Positions 24,965 to 33,288 are shown, counted from the first letter of the stretch. The stretch is 64,000 nt of DNA from an uncultured Bacteroidales bacterium (GCA_902802815.1 CADCNQ010000002.1:1-64000); one strand, 5' to 3'. The notes: generated by a model not told the origin, from the letters alone. Made by a program: numbers and translations.

Positions 24965-24996
24965 TCCTTTGCATAAAGTTTACATTTAATATAAAA

Positions 24997-25022
24997 GCGG
25001 GCAGCCCGATTGAGCTGCCCGC
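24997..25022. terminator. Hairpin terminator between adh and rubrerythrin
   Basis: A perfect 9-bp stem, gcgggcagc (24997-25005) and gctgcccgc (25014-25022), with an 8-nt loop. It is followed on the plus strand by ttcttttttc and on the minus strand by ttttatatt, so it probably serves both convergent genes. Confidence 0.85.
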
Positions 25023-25051
25023 CTTCTTTTTTCTTGTTTTTTCTTTTGGAT

Positions 25052-25600
25052 TTACTTACCGAAATAGCGCTTCAGCAGACCATCGAAACCTCTGCCGTGA
25101 CGTGCCTCGTCCTTTGCCATTTCATGCACGGTGTCGTGGATGGCATCCAGGTTCTCCTCCTTGGCGCGCTTTGCGATAGCCATCTTGCCGGCGCATGCAC
25201 CGCACTCAGCCTCTGCACGCTTCTCCAGGTTGGTCTTGGTGTCCCACACCACGTCGCCGATGAGTTCAGCGAAACGGCTTGCGTGGTCGGCCTCCTCGAA
25301 TGCATAGCGGCGGAATGCCTCTGAGATTTCGGGATAACCCTCACGGTCGGCCTGGCGTGCCATAGCGAGATACATACCCACCTCGCAGCACTCACCCTCG
25401 AAGTGAGCCTTCAACCCCTCCATGATGTCGGCGGGGCAACCCTTTGCCACTCCAATCACATGTTCGGTCACATACTCCTTCTCACCGTCCTTCACCTCAG
25501 TAAACTTGCTTTTGGGGGCTTTACACTGGGGGCACTGCTCGGGAGCCTCTGCACCTTCATACACATAACCGCACACTGCGCAAACAAATTTCCTTTTCAT
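25052..25600 (-). CDS. Reverse rubrerythrin (rubredoxin domain first)
   Basis: A 182-aa peroxide-detoxifying protein of anaerobes. An N-terminal rubredoxin domain (Cys7, Cys10, Cys23, Cys26) precedes the four-helix di-iron domain with Glu/His ligands in [33 protein letters not shown] and [10 protein letters not shown]. Classical rubrerythrin has the opposite order; the reversed form reduces hydrogen peroxide, with electrons from NAD(P)H via a reductase. It has a well-formed promoter with both -7 and -33 elements. It is monocistronic. Confidence 0.93.
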   Translation of the reverse strand: MKRKFVCAVCGYVYEGAEAPEQCPQCKAPKSKFTEVKDGEKEYVTEHVIGVAKGCPADIMEGLKAHFEGECCEVGMYLAMARQADREGYPEISEAFRRYAFEEADHASRFAELIGDVVWDTKTNLEKRAEAECGACAGKMAIAKRAKEENLDAIHDTVHEMAKDEARHGRGFDGLLKRYFGK

Positions 25601-25668
25601 TGGTATTTTCCTTTATTAGTTAGTAAAATGATTTGGTTTTTCTAATCAGTTTTAAGTATTTTGCGAGA

Positions 25669-25699
25669 CAAATGTACAAAAAAAATTGTGTTTGCCAAA
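25669..25699 (-). promoter_or_regulatory. Rubrerythrin promoter
   Basis: A -7 box tacatttg (25669-25676) with tttg (25696-25699) at the expected -33 distance, about 70 bp before the ATG. It is one of the best matches to the Bacteroidetes consensus in the window. Confidence 0.75.
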
Positions 25700-25739
25700 G
25701 AAAAGACCGAAAAAAATGCCAAATATCATTAAAATTATG

Positions 25740-25747
25740 TACTTTTG
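25740..25747 (+). promoter_or_regulatory. -7 box (tacttttg) of tRNA-Gly
   Basis: A TAnnTTTG match 13 bp before the tRNA 5' end. Confidence 0.65.
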
Positions 25748-25760
25748 CACTTGTTATCAC

Positions 25761-25833
25761 GCGATAGTGGCTCAGTTGGTAGAGCATTGGCTTCCCAAGC
25801 CGAGGGTCGCGGGTTCGAGTCCCGTCTATCGCT
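25761..25833 (+). tRNA. tRNA-Gly (anticodon CCC)
   Basis: A 73-nt cloverleaf with acceptor GCGATAG/CTATCGC and discriminator T, D arm CTCAGTTGGTAGAG, anticodon stem TTGGC/GCCGA with loop TTCCCAA (anticodon CCC), and T loop TTCGAGT. No CCA is encoded. It decodes GGG. The sequence just downstream is a truncated gltS, so the 3' side has been rearranged. Confidence 0.93.
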
Positions 25834-25948
25834 CTTCCTGAAATACAATTTGTTACATCTGTCGGCGGCCCGTCACCAACTGGCCGGCAACAACTGTGGT
25901 CGGAATTATTTTCTGTTGTTCCTGTGGGAGATTATCAACTTTTTTCCG

Positions 25949-25956
25949 TACCTTTG
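25949..25956 (+). promoter_or_regulatory. -7 box (tacctttg) at the edge of the gltS fragment
   Basis: A TAnnTTTG match 4 bp upstream of the first gltS-like codons. It could transcribe the remnant, or be the promoter of the gene that formerly stood here. Confidence 0.45.
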
Positions 25957-25959
25957 CAG

Positions 25960-26253
25960 CGGATTGACCCGCTCATTGCTATCCTCATGGCGCAGGTCGT
26001 GCTTATGATGCTGTTTGCTTACATGGTGGCCTTTCCCCTGCTGGGGCGCGACTACGATGCTGCTGTGCTGTGTGCGGGCATCTGCGGCTTCGGCCTGGGA
26101 GCCACGCCCAACGCGATGGCCAACATGAGTGCTATGTGCTACAAATATCACTACTCGGTGAAGTCCTTCCTCATCGTGCCAATCATCGGCGGCATGTTCA
26201 CCGACCTGATCAACACGGGTATGATCACGATGTTCCTCAACTTTTTTCATTAA
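25960..26253 (+). pseudogene. Sodium/glutamate symporter GltS, C-terminal fragment
   Basis: The frame reads IDPLIAILMAQVVLMMLFAY, then LLGRDYDAAVLCAGICGFGLGATPNAMANM and SFLIVPIIGGMFTDLINTGMITMFLNFF. These match the last three or so helices of GltS (family pattern G-R-DYDAAV--AG-CGFGLGATPNAIANM). Intact GltS is about 400 aa, so roughly the first three quarters is missing. No upstream part is seen between here and tRNA-Gly. An 88-aa product from the ATG at 25987 is possible but could not be a working transporter. Confidence 0.8.
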
Positions 26254-26605
26254 AGACGAAAAGTTTTTTATAACTATGCAGAAAAATTGGAAGGGCTAAT
26301 AAGAAAAGTGGGCACAAAATATTCGTGTCACATTTGTCACGAAAAAAAAATTTTTTACATGCTCACGCACACATGTAGGCGCATTTTTTTCGTGCGATGA
26401 GGCTTTCCTGAAACACTTAAAAAAAATTTTCTCATAGAACATCAGTGAGTTATGAGAATAATTGTCCATTTCGTTTTTCCGCTGTCTTACCTTTGTTGAA
26501 TCAAGGCAGATATAAGGCAGCCTCCAGGGTTCGTCTACAAATCCCTTAATGAAGCGAAAAATCTGGGTGAAAGAAAACTGACAGAAGACTGGCGGGCTTT
26601 GCCCT

Positions 26606-26633
26606 AAATGATAAATGAAAAATGAGAAATGAT
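26606..26633 (+). repeat. Heptamer repeat, 4 x aaatgaN
   Basis: Units aaatgat, aaatgaa, aaatgag, aaatgat, directly adjacent to the gtagac repeat copy that begins at 26634. The same unit type is at 634-661. Confidence 0.85.
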
Positions 26634-26776
26634 TTTTCAGTTGACAAGTCGTTAGTAGACAAGTTAACGAGTTGGATGTTAACGAAAACGAAAACTAACA
26701 ACTTGTCTACTCGTCCACTTTCGGCTTGCCGAATGAGCGCGAGCGAAGCCGAAGCGAACTTGTTAACTTGTCAACT
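26634..26776. repeat. Dispersed repeat, copy 2: gtagac/gttaac inverted-repeat element
   Basis: The first 27 bp are identical to 1262-1288. Nested inverted pairs are present: agttgacaag (26639-26648) with cttgtcaact (26767-26776), gacaagttaac (26658-26668) with gttaacttgtc (26762-26772), and gtagacaagtt (26655-26665) with aacttgtctac (26700-26710). It has strong folding potential and no coding capacity. Confidence 0.75.
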
Positions 26777-26779
26777 AAA

Positions 26780-26813
26780 AAAGAAATGTCGCCCAAGCGG
26801 ACGGCATTTCTTT
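26780..26813 (+). terminator. Strong hairpin, terminator-like
   Basis: The stem aaagaaatgtcg pairs with cggcatttcttt (one mismatch), loop about 10 nt, followed by gttt. No gene ends directly upstream; it could terminate transcripts from the gltS side. Confidence 0.5.
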
Positions 26814-26870
26814 GTTTCGTGACATTCGTGACAAATGTGACACGAATATCTTGCAGCACACACAAAAAGA

Positions 26871-26901
26871 AATCCCCTGCCTCGGAGGGAAGCAGGGGAT
26901 T
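26871..26901 (-). terminator. Terminator of the BACON lipoprotein gene
   Basis: A perfect 10-bp stem, aatcccctgc (26871-26880) and gcaggggatt (26892-26901), followed on the minus strand by tctttttgtg. It lies about 30 bp after the stop codon at 26930. Confidence 0.8.
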
Positions 26902-26929
26902 ACCGCAGTTATATAAATAAGGTTAATGC

Positions 26930-28891
26930 TTATAACGGATTCTGCGGCACTACCGTAGCTACTGTGGTCAAAGTAATCTTCTCGAGCTTGTCGTTGCCAG
27001 TCTGAATCTCAACACTTGCCGTAGTGGTGCCGCCGGGATTCAGAGGAGTCTCAATGCCGTCGCCATAGACAGCCTCGATGATACAGCGCTTCTTGGTGTC
27101 GAGCTCGACGGTGTTAGTCTTGATGATGTTGACGAACTTGCCAGGCTCCTTGGGATCGGGAATGCTCTTGACACTCCATGTGGCACCCTGAACCTCGAAG
27201 TTGGTGGCACGGATGGTCAGCATGGTGTCTATCAACTGCTCGTCGTTGGTATCGAGCTCGTAGGACTTAATCTCCTGATTATCCTTGCTGACAAGAGCAA
27301 CTGCGGCAACAGTCAGTTTACAGGTCTTCTCAAGTGTGGTCACCTTGTAGCCAGGCTTCAAAGTGATGGTAGCCGTCAATGTGACAGGAATCATCTTCTT
27401 CTGGTCGTCCACCTTGTTGGTGTCGAGCAAAGCAATCTTACCGTCGGCGTCGATGGTGGCAACCTCATCGTCAGAAGAAGTCCACTCGATGCTCTCGTAC
27501 TCGAAGTTGGGATGAGCGGTCTCGTCGTCGACAATATAGAGAGGATCCCAGTTGTCGTCGTAGCCGAGGAACATGGTGCGGGTCTCGGAACTGATGGCAG
27601 CCTTGGCCGTGAACTCCTTCTGGAGGACGTTGAGCGTCTTGTTGAGCTCAGGATTGGTGGTGCTGACAACAGTGACGGAACCGCTGCGAGCGTCGAGCTT
27701 GTTCTGGTCGATGCTGAAGCATATAGCCGTGGTCTGACCGTCGTAACCCTTACCGTCTATGATGGGATCGGTGGGGCTGTCGGGATCGTTGATGATATGC
27801 AGCCATTCGTTGTTGGACGTCACCTTGAAGTCGGCGAAGTTAGTCCAGTACTTAACCTTCTGCTTGGCATTACCGTCGCAGTCGACACCGGCTACGTCGA
27901 AAATCTCGTTCTTCGCAGTGGATACGTAGAAGGTGAACAGGGGATGACCGGGCTGTGATACGGTGAACACGATGTCTTCCTGGCCCTCAGCCTTGAGAGT
28001 GATGGTGCCCGTGCGGGTGAGGTATTCGGAACTCTCGTCAATGGTGTAGGACAGAGTCTCGCGGGAATACTTCGTGGAGTTGTTGTGTATCCAGTCGACG
28101 GAAATCTCTTCCTTGTAGTCGAGGTTCTTGTCGATGACGAAAGAAGCGACAGCCTGCTCGTAGCTGCTCAGCACGTAGGTGTCGGCGCTCTGGTCGCCGT
28201 CGGTGGCAATGCGGAAGACATCCTTCTCAAGCTGCTCGAGATGGATGGTGTCGGAGGTTGTCGACTGCACATCCTTCACAACGATGCGTGCATAGCGGGG
28301 AGTCTCGTTGGGATTGGCAGCAGCCGTAACGGCCAGCTGCTTCTTGTTCACACCCGAACCGTCCACAACGACGCAGGAGAGCCAGGGCTCCCCGGGAGTG
28401 GCAATCAAAGTCTCATCATCGCCGTTGCGGTCAACATACTCAATGTTGGCAACCAGATTGGCGTTGGTGGATATATCGCTCAGGAAACTGGTGTTCTTGT
28501 TGGTAATCTGATAGGAATTGCTGGCGAACTTCACATTGGGAGAACCCATCTGAATCACGGTGATGGAGATTACCTGATCACCGCACTTGATGCGAATGAC
28601 ACCAGTGCGGGAGTTGTAGCCGAAGAACTCAGACACCTTGAACATACCGACGGTCTCCGTAGCTTTGTAGGATGTCCTGGCAAGATGTATCCAGGGCTCG
28701 CTGGTCTCAACAGTCCAATCCTCAGTGGAACTTACAATAAAGTGCTGCCAAGCGTTTGCCTTGTCGCATGCAATGGTGTACACCGCATAATTGTCACCAC
28801 TTGAGAAACGGATGGAACCGTCGTCGTCAGAACACGAAGCCATGAAGGCACCAGAAAGCACCATCAAGGCCATTATTAGTTTGTTTTTCAT
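26930..28891 (-). CDS. BACON/Ig-like domain lipoprotein, 653 aa
   Basis: The lipobox is MASC (Cys20), followed by SDDDG. Four or so beta-sandwich repeats carry the BACON signature (W-V-SS--W-I / QMG or Q-G at the end): STEDWTVETSEPWIHL...ITVIQMG (about 50-115), GEPWLSCVVVDGS...IHLEQLE, VDWIHNNS...FTVSQPG and NNEWLHIIND...LNVLQKE. The C-terminal third contains a Big2-like segment (YESIEWTSSDDEVATIDADG). BACON proteins are surface or periplasmic carbohydrate- or mucin-binding modules. No SusC/D partner is nearby. Confidence 0.85.
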   Translation of the reverse strand: MKNKLIMALMVLSGAFMASCSDDDGSIRFSSGDNYAVYTIACDKANAWQHFIVSSTEDWTVETSEPWIHLARTSYKATETVGMFKVSEFFGYNSRTGVIRIKCGDQVISITVIQMGSPNVKFASNSYQITNKNTSFLSDISTNANLVANIEYVDRNGDDETLIATPGEPWLSCVVVDGSGVNKKQLAVTAAANPNETPRYARIVVKDVQSTTSDTIHLEQLEKDVFRIATDGDQSADTYVLSSYEQAVASFVIDKNLDYKEEISVDWIHNNSTKYSRETLSYTIDESSEYLTRTGTITLKAEGQEDIVFTVSQPGHPLFTFYVSTAKNEIFDVAGVDCDGNAKQKVKYWTNFADFKVTSNNEWLHIINDPDSPTDPIIDGKGYDGQTTAICFSIDQNKLDARSGSVTVVSTTNPELNKTLNVLQKEFTAKAAISSETRTMFLGYDDNWDPLYIVDDETAHPNFEYESIEWTSSDDEVATIDADGKIALLDTNKVDDQKKMIPVTLTATITLKPGYKVTTLEKTCKLTVAAVALVSKDNQEIKSYELDTNDEQLIDTMLTIRATNFEVQGATWSVKSIPDPKEPGKFVNIIKTNTVELDTKKRCIIEAVYGDGIETPLNPGGTTTASVEIQTGNDKLEKITLTTVATVVPQNPL

Positions 28892-28936
28892 AGATAGAGT
28901 GTATGTTTTTTATGTATTTTTACATTAAATGACAAG

Positions 28937-28967
28937 CAAAGATAGCCATTTTCACGCACATAACAAA
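28937..28967 (-). promoter_or_regulatory. Promoter of the BACON lipoprotein gene
   Basis: A -7 box tatctttg (28937-28944) and -33 tttg (28964-28967) with consensus spacing, 45 bp before the ATG. Confidence 0.75.
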
Positions 28968-29027
28968 GAAAAAGTTAAGAAAAGTTTAAAAAAAACACAA
29001 AAAACTTTGTTTTTACAACACAAAAAA

Positions 29028-29058
29028 GGGTTGAAGACGCATTTCTGTCCTTCAACCC
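29028..29058 (-). terminator. Terminator of tRNA-Pro
   Basis: The perfect 9-bp stem gggttgaag/cttcaaccc is followed on the minus strand by ttttttgtg, starting 5 bp after the tRNA 3' end. Confidence 0.8.
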
Positions 29059-29063
29059 TCAGG

Positions 29064-29136
29064 TCGGGGTGACCCGACTCGAACGGGCGACCACCTGGTC
29101 CCAAACCAGGTGCGCTACCAACTGCGCTACACCCCG
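29064..29136 (-). tRNA. tRNA-Pro (anticodon TGG)
   Basis: The acceptor CGGGGTG/CACCCCG has discriminator A. The anticodon stem CCTGG/CCAGG encloses the loop TTTGGGA with anticodon TGG, and the T loop is TTCGAGT. No CCA is encoded. It decodes CCA and, by wobble, other Pro codons. Confidence 0.93.
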
Positions 29137-29170
29137 CGGGCGAATCATCGCTTTCCGCGTGATTCGGCTG

Positions 29171-29178
29171 CAAAGATA
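29171..29178 (-). promoter_or_regulatory. -7 box (tatctttg) of tRNA-Pro
   Basis: A perfect TAnnTTTG on the minus strand, 34 bp before the mature tRNA. A 7-bp inverted repeat (cgaatca 29141-29147 with tgattcg 29160-29166) lies in the precursor leader. Confidence 0.65.
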
Positions 29179-29242
29179 CAACAAAATCTTCACATAAAAG
29201 GAGTTTTGATGTAAAAAAGTTTCGTTTACTCCCCTCTTCGCC

Positions 29243-29959
29243 TCAAAAATCCACATACGGAGACAGACGGGCGGTGTCTGCAGCGGAGAATTCGGACAGA
29301 GCAAGCAGTTCGGACATATTATGGACAGCACCGTATCTGCGCTGGAAAGCCTTCAGGGCCTTCACCTGCACAAAACTCAGGAAAGGATGGCCCACCAGGC
29401 GTTTGAAGGAATCCCTGTTGAGGTTCACCCTCGGGATGACAGAGGAAGTGTCCCTGCCCGAAGGCCGCTCCTCCTTCACGCTCTGCGTCCGCAGCAACGT
29501 GTCGCTATATACAGCAGCCTCCGCACGGCTCTCACGGGGCTGAAGAAGCTGATACTGCTCCCCTATCCTGATGAGAGGAGCGAGGTGGGCCCACTGGCCC
29601 TTCGTGAGAAAAGGAACGCGGGAGAAATCCTCCTTGCTGCTGTAGACATATCCCCTCGCCCTATGACGGCAGATGCTGCGCACCTGAGCCGGAGTGAGAC
29701 CAAGACGCAGCAGCTGGGAAGTGTCGGCCTCGTTGGGGTCGAAGACGAAACTCTCCACACGCGGACGGGAGACATCATAGGACGAAGCCTTCCTGCGGGG
29801 AGCAGCATCGCCGGCACGCCCTGTGAGAAACGGACGGGTAACGTATTCCCCCTGCTTCTCCGGAGAGGACTGCGAAGACGTGTATTCCCACGTGAGACGC
29901 CCCACAAGAACGAGCGACAGAAGCCACAGGACGCATATAAAAATGTGTTTGAAATTCAT
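29243..29959 (-). CDS. Helix-hairpin-helix (ComEA-like) membrane-anchored protein
   Basis: A 238-aa protein with one N-terminal transmembrane segment (about 5-24) and two helix-hairpin-helix regions: FDPNEADTSQLLRLGLTPAQVRSI (about 73-96, with a YSSKEDFSRV continuation) and VNLNRDSFKRLVGHPFLSFVQVKAL (about 177-201). The pattern (N-x-A/D-x-x-x-L...L-G-L---A--I) is that of ComEA-type non-specific DNA binders, which in Gram-positives pull in DNA during transformation. In Bacteroidetes the role is untested. It starts 3 bp after mfd ends, so it is probably co-transcribed with it. Confidence 0.82.
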   Translation of the reverse strand: MNFKHIFICVLWLLSLVLVGRLTWEYTSSQSSPEKQGEYVTRPFLTGRAGDAAPRRKASSYDVSRPRVESFVFDPNEADTSQLLRLGLTPAQVRSICRHRARGYVYSSKEDFSRVPFLTKGQWAHLAPLIRIGEQYQLLQPRESRAEAAVYSDTLLRTQSVKEERPSGRDTSSVIPRVNLNRDSFKRLVGHPFLSFVQVKALKAFQRRYGAVHNMSELLALSEFSAADTARLSPYVDF

Positions 29960-29961
29960 TG

Positions 29962-32900
29962 CTAACGATCTCCTTTGAGTGTCTCAAGAAGTTCTATAGC
30001 GGCCTCCACGCTCATCACCTCCTGAATGGTGAGGGAACGCACGCCGCCCGTCTCCTTAAGCTGGCAGCGCATCACATTGAGGGCGCAGAACTCTATGATG
30101 CGGCCGAAAAGCGAACTGGTGTAGAAGGGCGAATCCTCCTGCGAGACAAACTGCAGACGCATGCGACGCTGGCGCAGCGTAATCTTCTCCACGCCAAGCG
30201 ACTTGCCCAGCATGCGCAGACGCACCACACGGATGAGATTCTCACCCTCCTCGGGAATGGCACCGAAGCGGTCCATCATCCTCCGGCGGAAAGCCTCTGT
30301 ATCCGCATCGCGCTCAAGACTGTCGAGTTCACGGTAGAGCTGCATACGCTCCGCAGAGGTGGGCACATAGGACTCGGGGAAATAGAGCGGCAGGTCGCTG
30401 TCGAGCTGGCAGTCGTCCACGAAATCCTCCCCGCCCTTGATGACTCCCGTGCGAAGGTCCTCCTCCAGGAGGTCGCGAAACTCCTCATGGCGCAGTTCCT
30501 TTACAGCCTCGGTGAGTATCTTCTGATAGGTCTCGTAGCCGAGGTCGGCAATGAAACCGCTCTGCTCCGCTCCCAGAAGATTGCCCGCACCGCGTATGTC
30601 GAGATCCTGCATGGCTATGTTGATGCCGCTGCCCAGGTCGGAGAAATTCTCGATAGCCTCCAGACGGCGCTTGGCCTCCGAACCGAGATCCTTGAACGGC
30701 GGGGCCAGCAGATAGCAGAAGGCCTTGCGGTTGGAACGGCCCACACGGCCGCGCATCTGATGAAGGTCGGAGAGACCGAAATGGTGGGCGTCGGCGATGA
30801 TTATGGTGTTGGCATTAGGGATATCCACACCGCTCTCGATGATGGTGGTGGAGAGGAGCACGTCGTAGTCGTAGTTGACGAAGCCGAGCACCACCTCCTC
30901 CAGTTTCTCGGGCGGCATCTGTCCGTGACCTACAGCAACGCGGGCTTCCGGCACCACGCTGTGGATTATCTCCTCGAGATGAGGAAGGGAACTGATCCTG
31001 TTGCACACGAAGAAGACCTGGCCGCTACGCTCCATCTCCAGCGATATGGCCTCACGTATGATGTCGGGAGAGAAGACACAGAGTTCGGTCTGTATGGGAT
31101 AGCGGTTGGGCGGCGGGGTCTGTATGATAGAGAGGTCGCGGGCACCCATGAGCGAGAACTGCAAAGTGCGCGGTATGGGCGTGGCGGTGAGCGTGAGAGT
31201 GTCCACGTTGGTCTTCATCTGACGCAGCTTCTCCTTAGTGGAGACGCCGAACTTCTGCTCCTCGTCAATGATAAGCAGGCCGAGGTCCTTGAACCTGACC
31301 GTCTTGGAAATGAGCCGATGCGTACCTATAAGTATATCTATGCGGCCGGCCTTAAGATCGTCGAGTATCGCGGCTGTCTGCTTGGGAGTGCGGGCACGCG
31401 AGAGATAGTCCACGCGGACAGGCATGCCCTCAAGACGCTTGGCGAAGGTGCGGTAGTGCTGATAGGCCAGCACCGTAGTGGGCACGAGCACGGCCACCTG
31501 CTTGCTGTCGGAAGCTGCCTTGAAGGCGGCACGTATGGCCACCTCCGTCTTGCCGAAACCCACATCGCCGCACACAAGGCGATCCATGGGACGGGAGCGC
31601 TCCATATCGGCCTTGACGTCGGCCGTGGCCTTGAACTGATCGGGGGTGTCCTCGTAGAGGAACGACGCCTCCAACTGGTGCTGCAGATATGAGTCGGGAG
31701 AATAGGCAAAACCCTTCTCCTGACGGCGGCGCGAATAGAGTTTGATGAGGTCGCGGGCGATATCCTTTATCTTGTTCTTGGTGCGCTCCTTTAGTTTGAG
31801 CCACGCACCGCTGCCCAGAGCCGAAAGTTTGGGAGCCTCGCCTTCCCTGCCCTTGTATTTCGATATCTTGTAAAGTGCATGTATGGAGACGAAGACGGTG
31901 CCCTGATCGCGATAGTTGATACGGATGACCTCCTGCATCGTACCGCCGTTGTTCATGCGCACCAGACCGCCGAAGATACCCACGCCGTGGTCCACATGCA
32001 CGACATAGTCGCCCGGATGCAGCTGCTGTATCTCCTTGAGCGTCATAGCCACCTTACCGCGACGCACCTGTTCGTTGCGCAGCGTGTACTTGTGGAAGCG
32101 GTCGAATATCTGATGGTCGGTGAAGAAGCACAACTTGCGCTCGTTGTCGCAGAAACCGGCGTGAAGGGTGCGGCCCACGGGAGTGAAGCGGATGCCCGTC
32201 TCCTTGTCGTGGAAGATGCTCTCCAGGCGGTCGGTCTGCTTCTCGGAATCAGCCAGGATGTAAAGGTCGTAGCCCTCGCCGTCGAGGCGCTGGAGAGTGG
32301 AGACAAGCAGGTCGAAATTCTTGTGGAAGACGGGCTGCGGCGAGATGTCGAAGGAAAGGGATGCGTCCTTTGCTGCGGAGGCGCTCATCACCACGCGGCG
32401 GAAACCGCCGTAGTCGCGCCCGACAGACTCCTTGTGGACAAGCGTCACATCGTCGGAGAAATAGTCGAGAAGCGTGGATGCGGACTCCCCGTCGCCTGCA
32501 AATTCGGGTACGATGGTGATTTCCTTCTTCTTCTCGACGGAGGTCTGCTGCTGTATATCGAACGTGCGGATGCTGTCCACCTCATCGCCGAAGAAGTCGA
32601 TGCGGTAGGGATATTCGGAGGTGTAACTGTAAACGTCAATCAGCGAACCGCGAATGGCGTACTGACCGGGTTCGTAAACATAATCCACACGATGGAAACC
32701 GTATTCCTGCAGCGTCTCCCTGACGAATTTCTCGTCCACCTTCATCCCCACGGATACGGCCAGCGTGTCGCGCTTGAGCTCTGTGGGCGGCGGCACCGTC
32801 TCGTCGAGAGCCTCCGGATGCGTCACCACGTAGAGCGAGGCACTCCGCCCGGCAACCAGCCTGGAAAGCACCTCCGTGCGCAATATCTCACCGGCTGAGT

Positions 32901-33204
32901 CGCGGCGCTCGGAACTCACGGTGCGTCGCTTGCCGGAAGGGAAGATGAGCACGTCGCTGTTGCCAAGGAGCTGAGTCAGGTCGTGATAGAAATAACCCGC
33001 CTCCTCCTCGTCGTTGAGAATAAAGAGAAAAGGATGGGCCACAGCCTCCGGACAGGCCAGCGGAAGCGATGCGAAAAGCAGCGGAGCAGCCGACGCCTGA
33101 AGACCGGCGAGAGAGATTTCCCGCTGGGAGGACACAAGCATTTTTCCGAGAACTTTCAGCTTCGGATGACGTGCGTAAAGTTTTTGGAGTTCGTTAATAT
33201 CCAT
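29962..33204 (-). CDS. mfd: Transcription-repair coupling factor Mfd
   Basis: A 1080-aa ATP-dependent translocase that removes stalled RNA polymerase and recruits UvrA. The N-terminal UvrB-homology region is followed by the polymerase-interaction domain (PGDYVVHVDHGVGIFGGL), the RecG-like motor with Walker A CGDVGFGKTEVA, Walker B IIDEEQKFGV, motif III LTLTATPIPRTLQFSL, and motif VI QMRGRVGRSNRKAF, then the TRCF C-terminal domain (about 980-1060). The start at MDINELQKLY is chosen since a longer frame would run through the promoter. Confidence 0.95.
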   Translation of the reverse strand: MDINELQKLYARHPKLKVLGKMLVSSQREISLAGLQASAAPLLFASLPLACPEAVAHPFLFILNDEEEAGYFYHDLTQLLGNSDVLIFPSGKRRTVSSERRDSAGEILRTEVLSRLVAGRSASLYVVTHPEALDETVPPPTELKRDTLAVSVGMKVDEKFVRETLQEYGFHRVDYVYEPGQYAIRGSLIDVYSYTSEYPYRIDFFGDEVDSIRTFDIQQQTSVEKKKEITIVPEFAGDGESASTLLDYFSDDVTLVHKESVGRDYGGFRRVVMSASAAKDASLSFDISPQPVFHKNFDLLVSTLQRLDGEGYDLYILADSEKQTDRLESIFHDKETGIRFTPVGRTLHAGFCDNERKLCFFTDHQIFDRFHKYTLRNEQVRRGKVAMTLKEIQQLHPGDYVVHVDHGVGIFGGLVRMNNGGTMQEVIRINYRDQGTVFVSIHALYKISKYKGREGEAPKLSALGSGAWLKLKERTKNKIKDIARDLIKLYSRRRQEKGFAYSPDSYLQHQLEASFLYEDTPDQFKATADVKADMERSRPMDRLVCGDVGFGKTEVAIRAAFKAASDSKQVAVLVPTTVLAYQHYRTFAKRLEGMPVRVDYLSRARTPKQTAAILDDLKAGRIDILIGTHRLISKTVRFKDLGLLIIDEEQKFGVSTKEKLRQMKTNVDTLTLTATPIPRTLQFSLMGARDLSIIQTPPPNRYPIQTELCVFSPDIIREAISLEMERSGQVFFVCNRISSLPHLEEIIHSVVPEARVAVGHGQMPPEKLEEVVLGFVNYDYDVLLSTTIIESGVDIPNANTIIIADAHHFGLSDLHQMRGRVGRSNRKAFCYLLAPPFKDLGSEAKRRLEAIENFSDLGSGINIAMQDLDIRGAGNLLGAEQSGFIADLGYETYQKILTEAVKELRHEEFRDLLEEDLRTGVIKGGEDFVDDCQLDSDLPLYFPESYVPTSAERMQLYRELDSLERDADTEAFRRRMMDRFGAIPEEGENLIRVVRLRMLGKSLGVEKITLRQRRMRLQFVSQEDSPFYTSSLFGRIIEFCALNVMRCQLKETGGVRSLTIQEVMSVEAAIELLETLKGDR

Positions 33205-33216
33205 AAAAACCGCGTG

Positions 33217-33243
33217 CAAAAGTACAAAAAAGGCTAAAGACAA
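33217..33243 (-). promoter_or_regulatory. mfd promoter
   Basis: A -7 box tacttttg (33217-33224) with ttg at 33241-33243. Only 12 bp separate the box from the ATG, predicting a very short or absent leader. Confidence 0.6.
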
Positions 33244-33288
33244 TACACTTGAAGAGCTAGTTTTTTCTCTATTTACGTTATTTTTTCG

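Larger units (their letters stand above)
26319..26849. mobile_element. 531-bp segment bounded by perfect 25-bp inverted repeats
   Basis: The left end atattcgtgtcacatttgtc... (26319-26343) and the right end (26825-26849) are exact reverse complements over 25 bp; one mismatch further out, another 3 bp match. The inside encodes no transposase. This is the form of a MITE-like non-autonomous element, or of a long-range RNA or recombination structure. No clear target-site duplication is visible next to the ends, so mobility is not proven. Confidence 0.45.
26254..26929. other. Gene-less region of about 680 bp rich in inverted repeats
   Basis: I see no convincing gene. The stretch contains the paired 25-bp inverted repeats (26319-26343 and 26825-26849), an internal tacctttg at 26490-26497, a heptamer array (26606-26633), the second copy of the gtagac repeat (26634-26776), a hairpin (26780-26813) and the terminator of the downstream BACON gene (26871-26901). 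A short open frame after the internal tacctttg (to about 26606, ending TEDWRALP) has no start codon. Confidence 0.7.

Noticed and set aside
25745..26008. Open frame starting in tRNA-Gly
   Set aside because: It translates the tRNA itself and then a random-looking stretch; it has no ribosome binding site and no protein-like pattern.
29959..31692. Long plus-strand open frame opposite mfd (577 codons)
   Set aside because: It is antisense to highly conserved Mfd motor motifs and its translation has no recognisable domain; it is a by-product of mfd codon bias. The same applies to long frames opposite ilvB, tolC, the putative porin and the permease.
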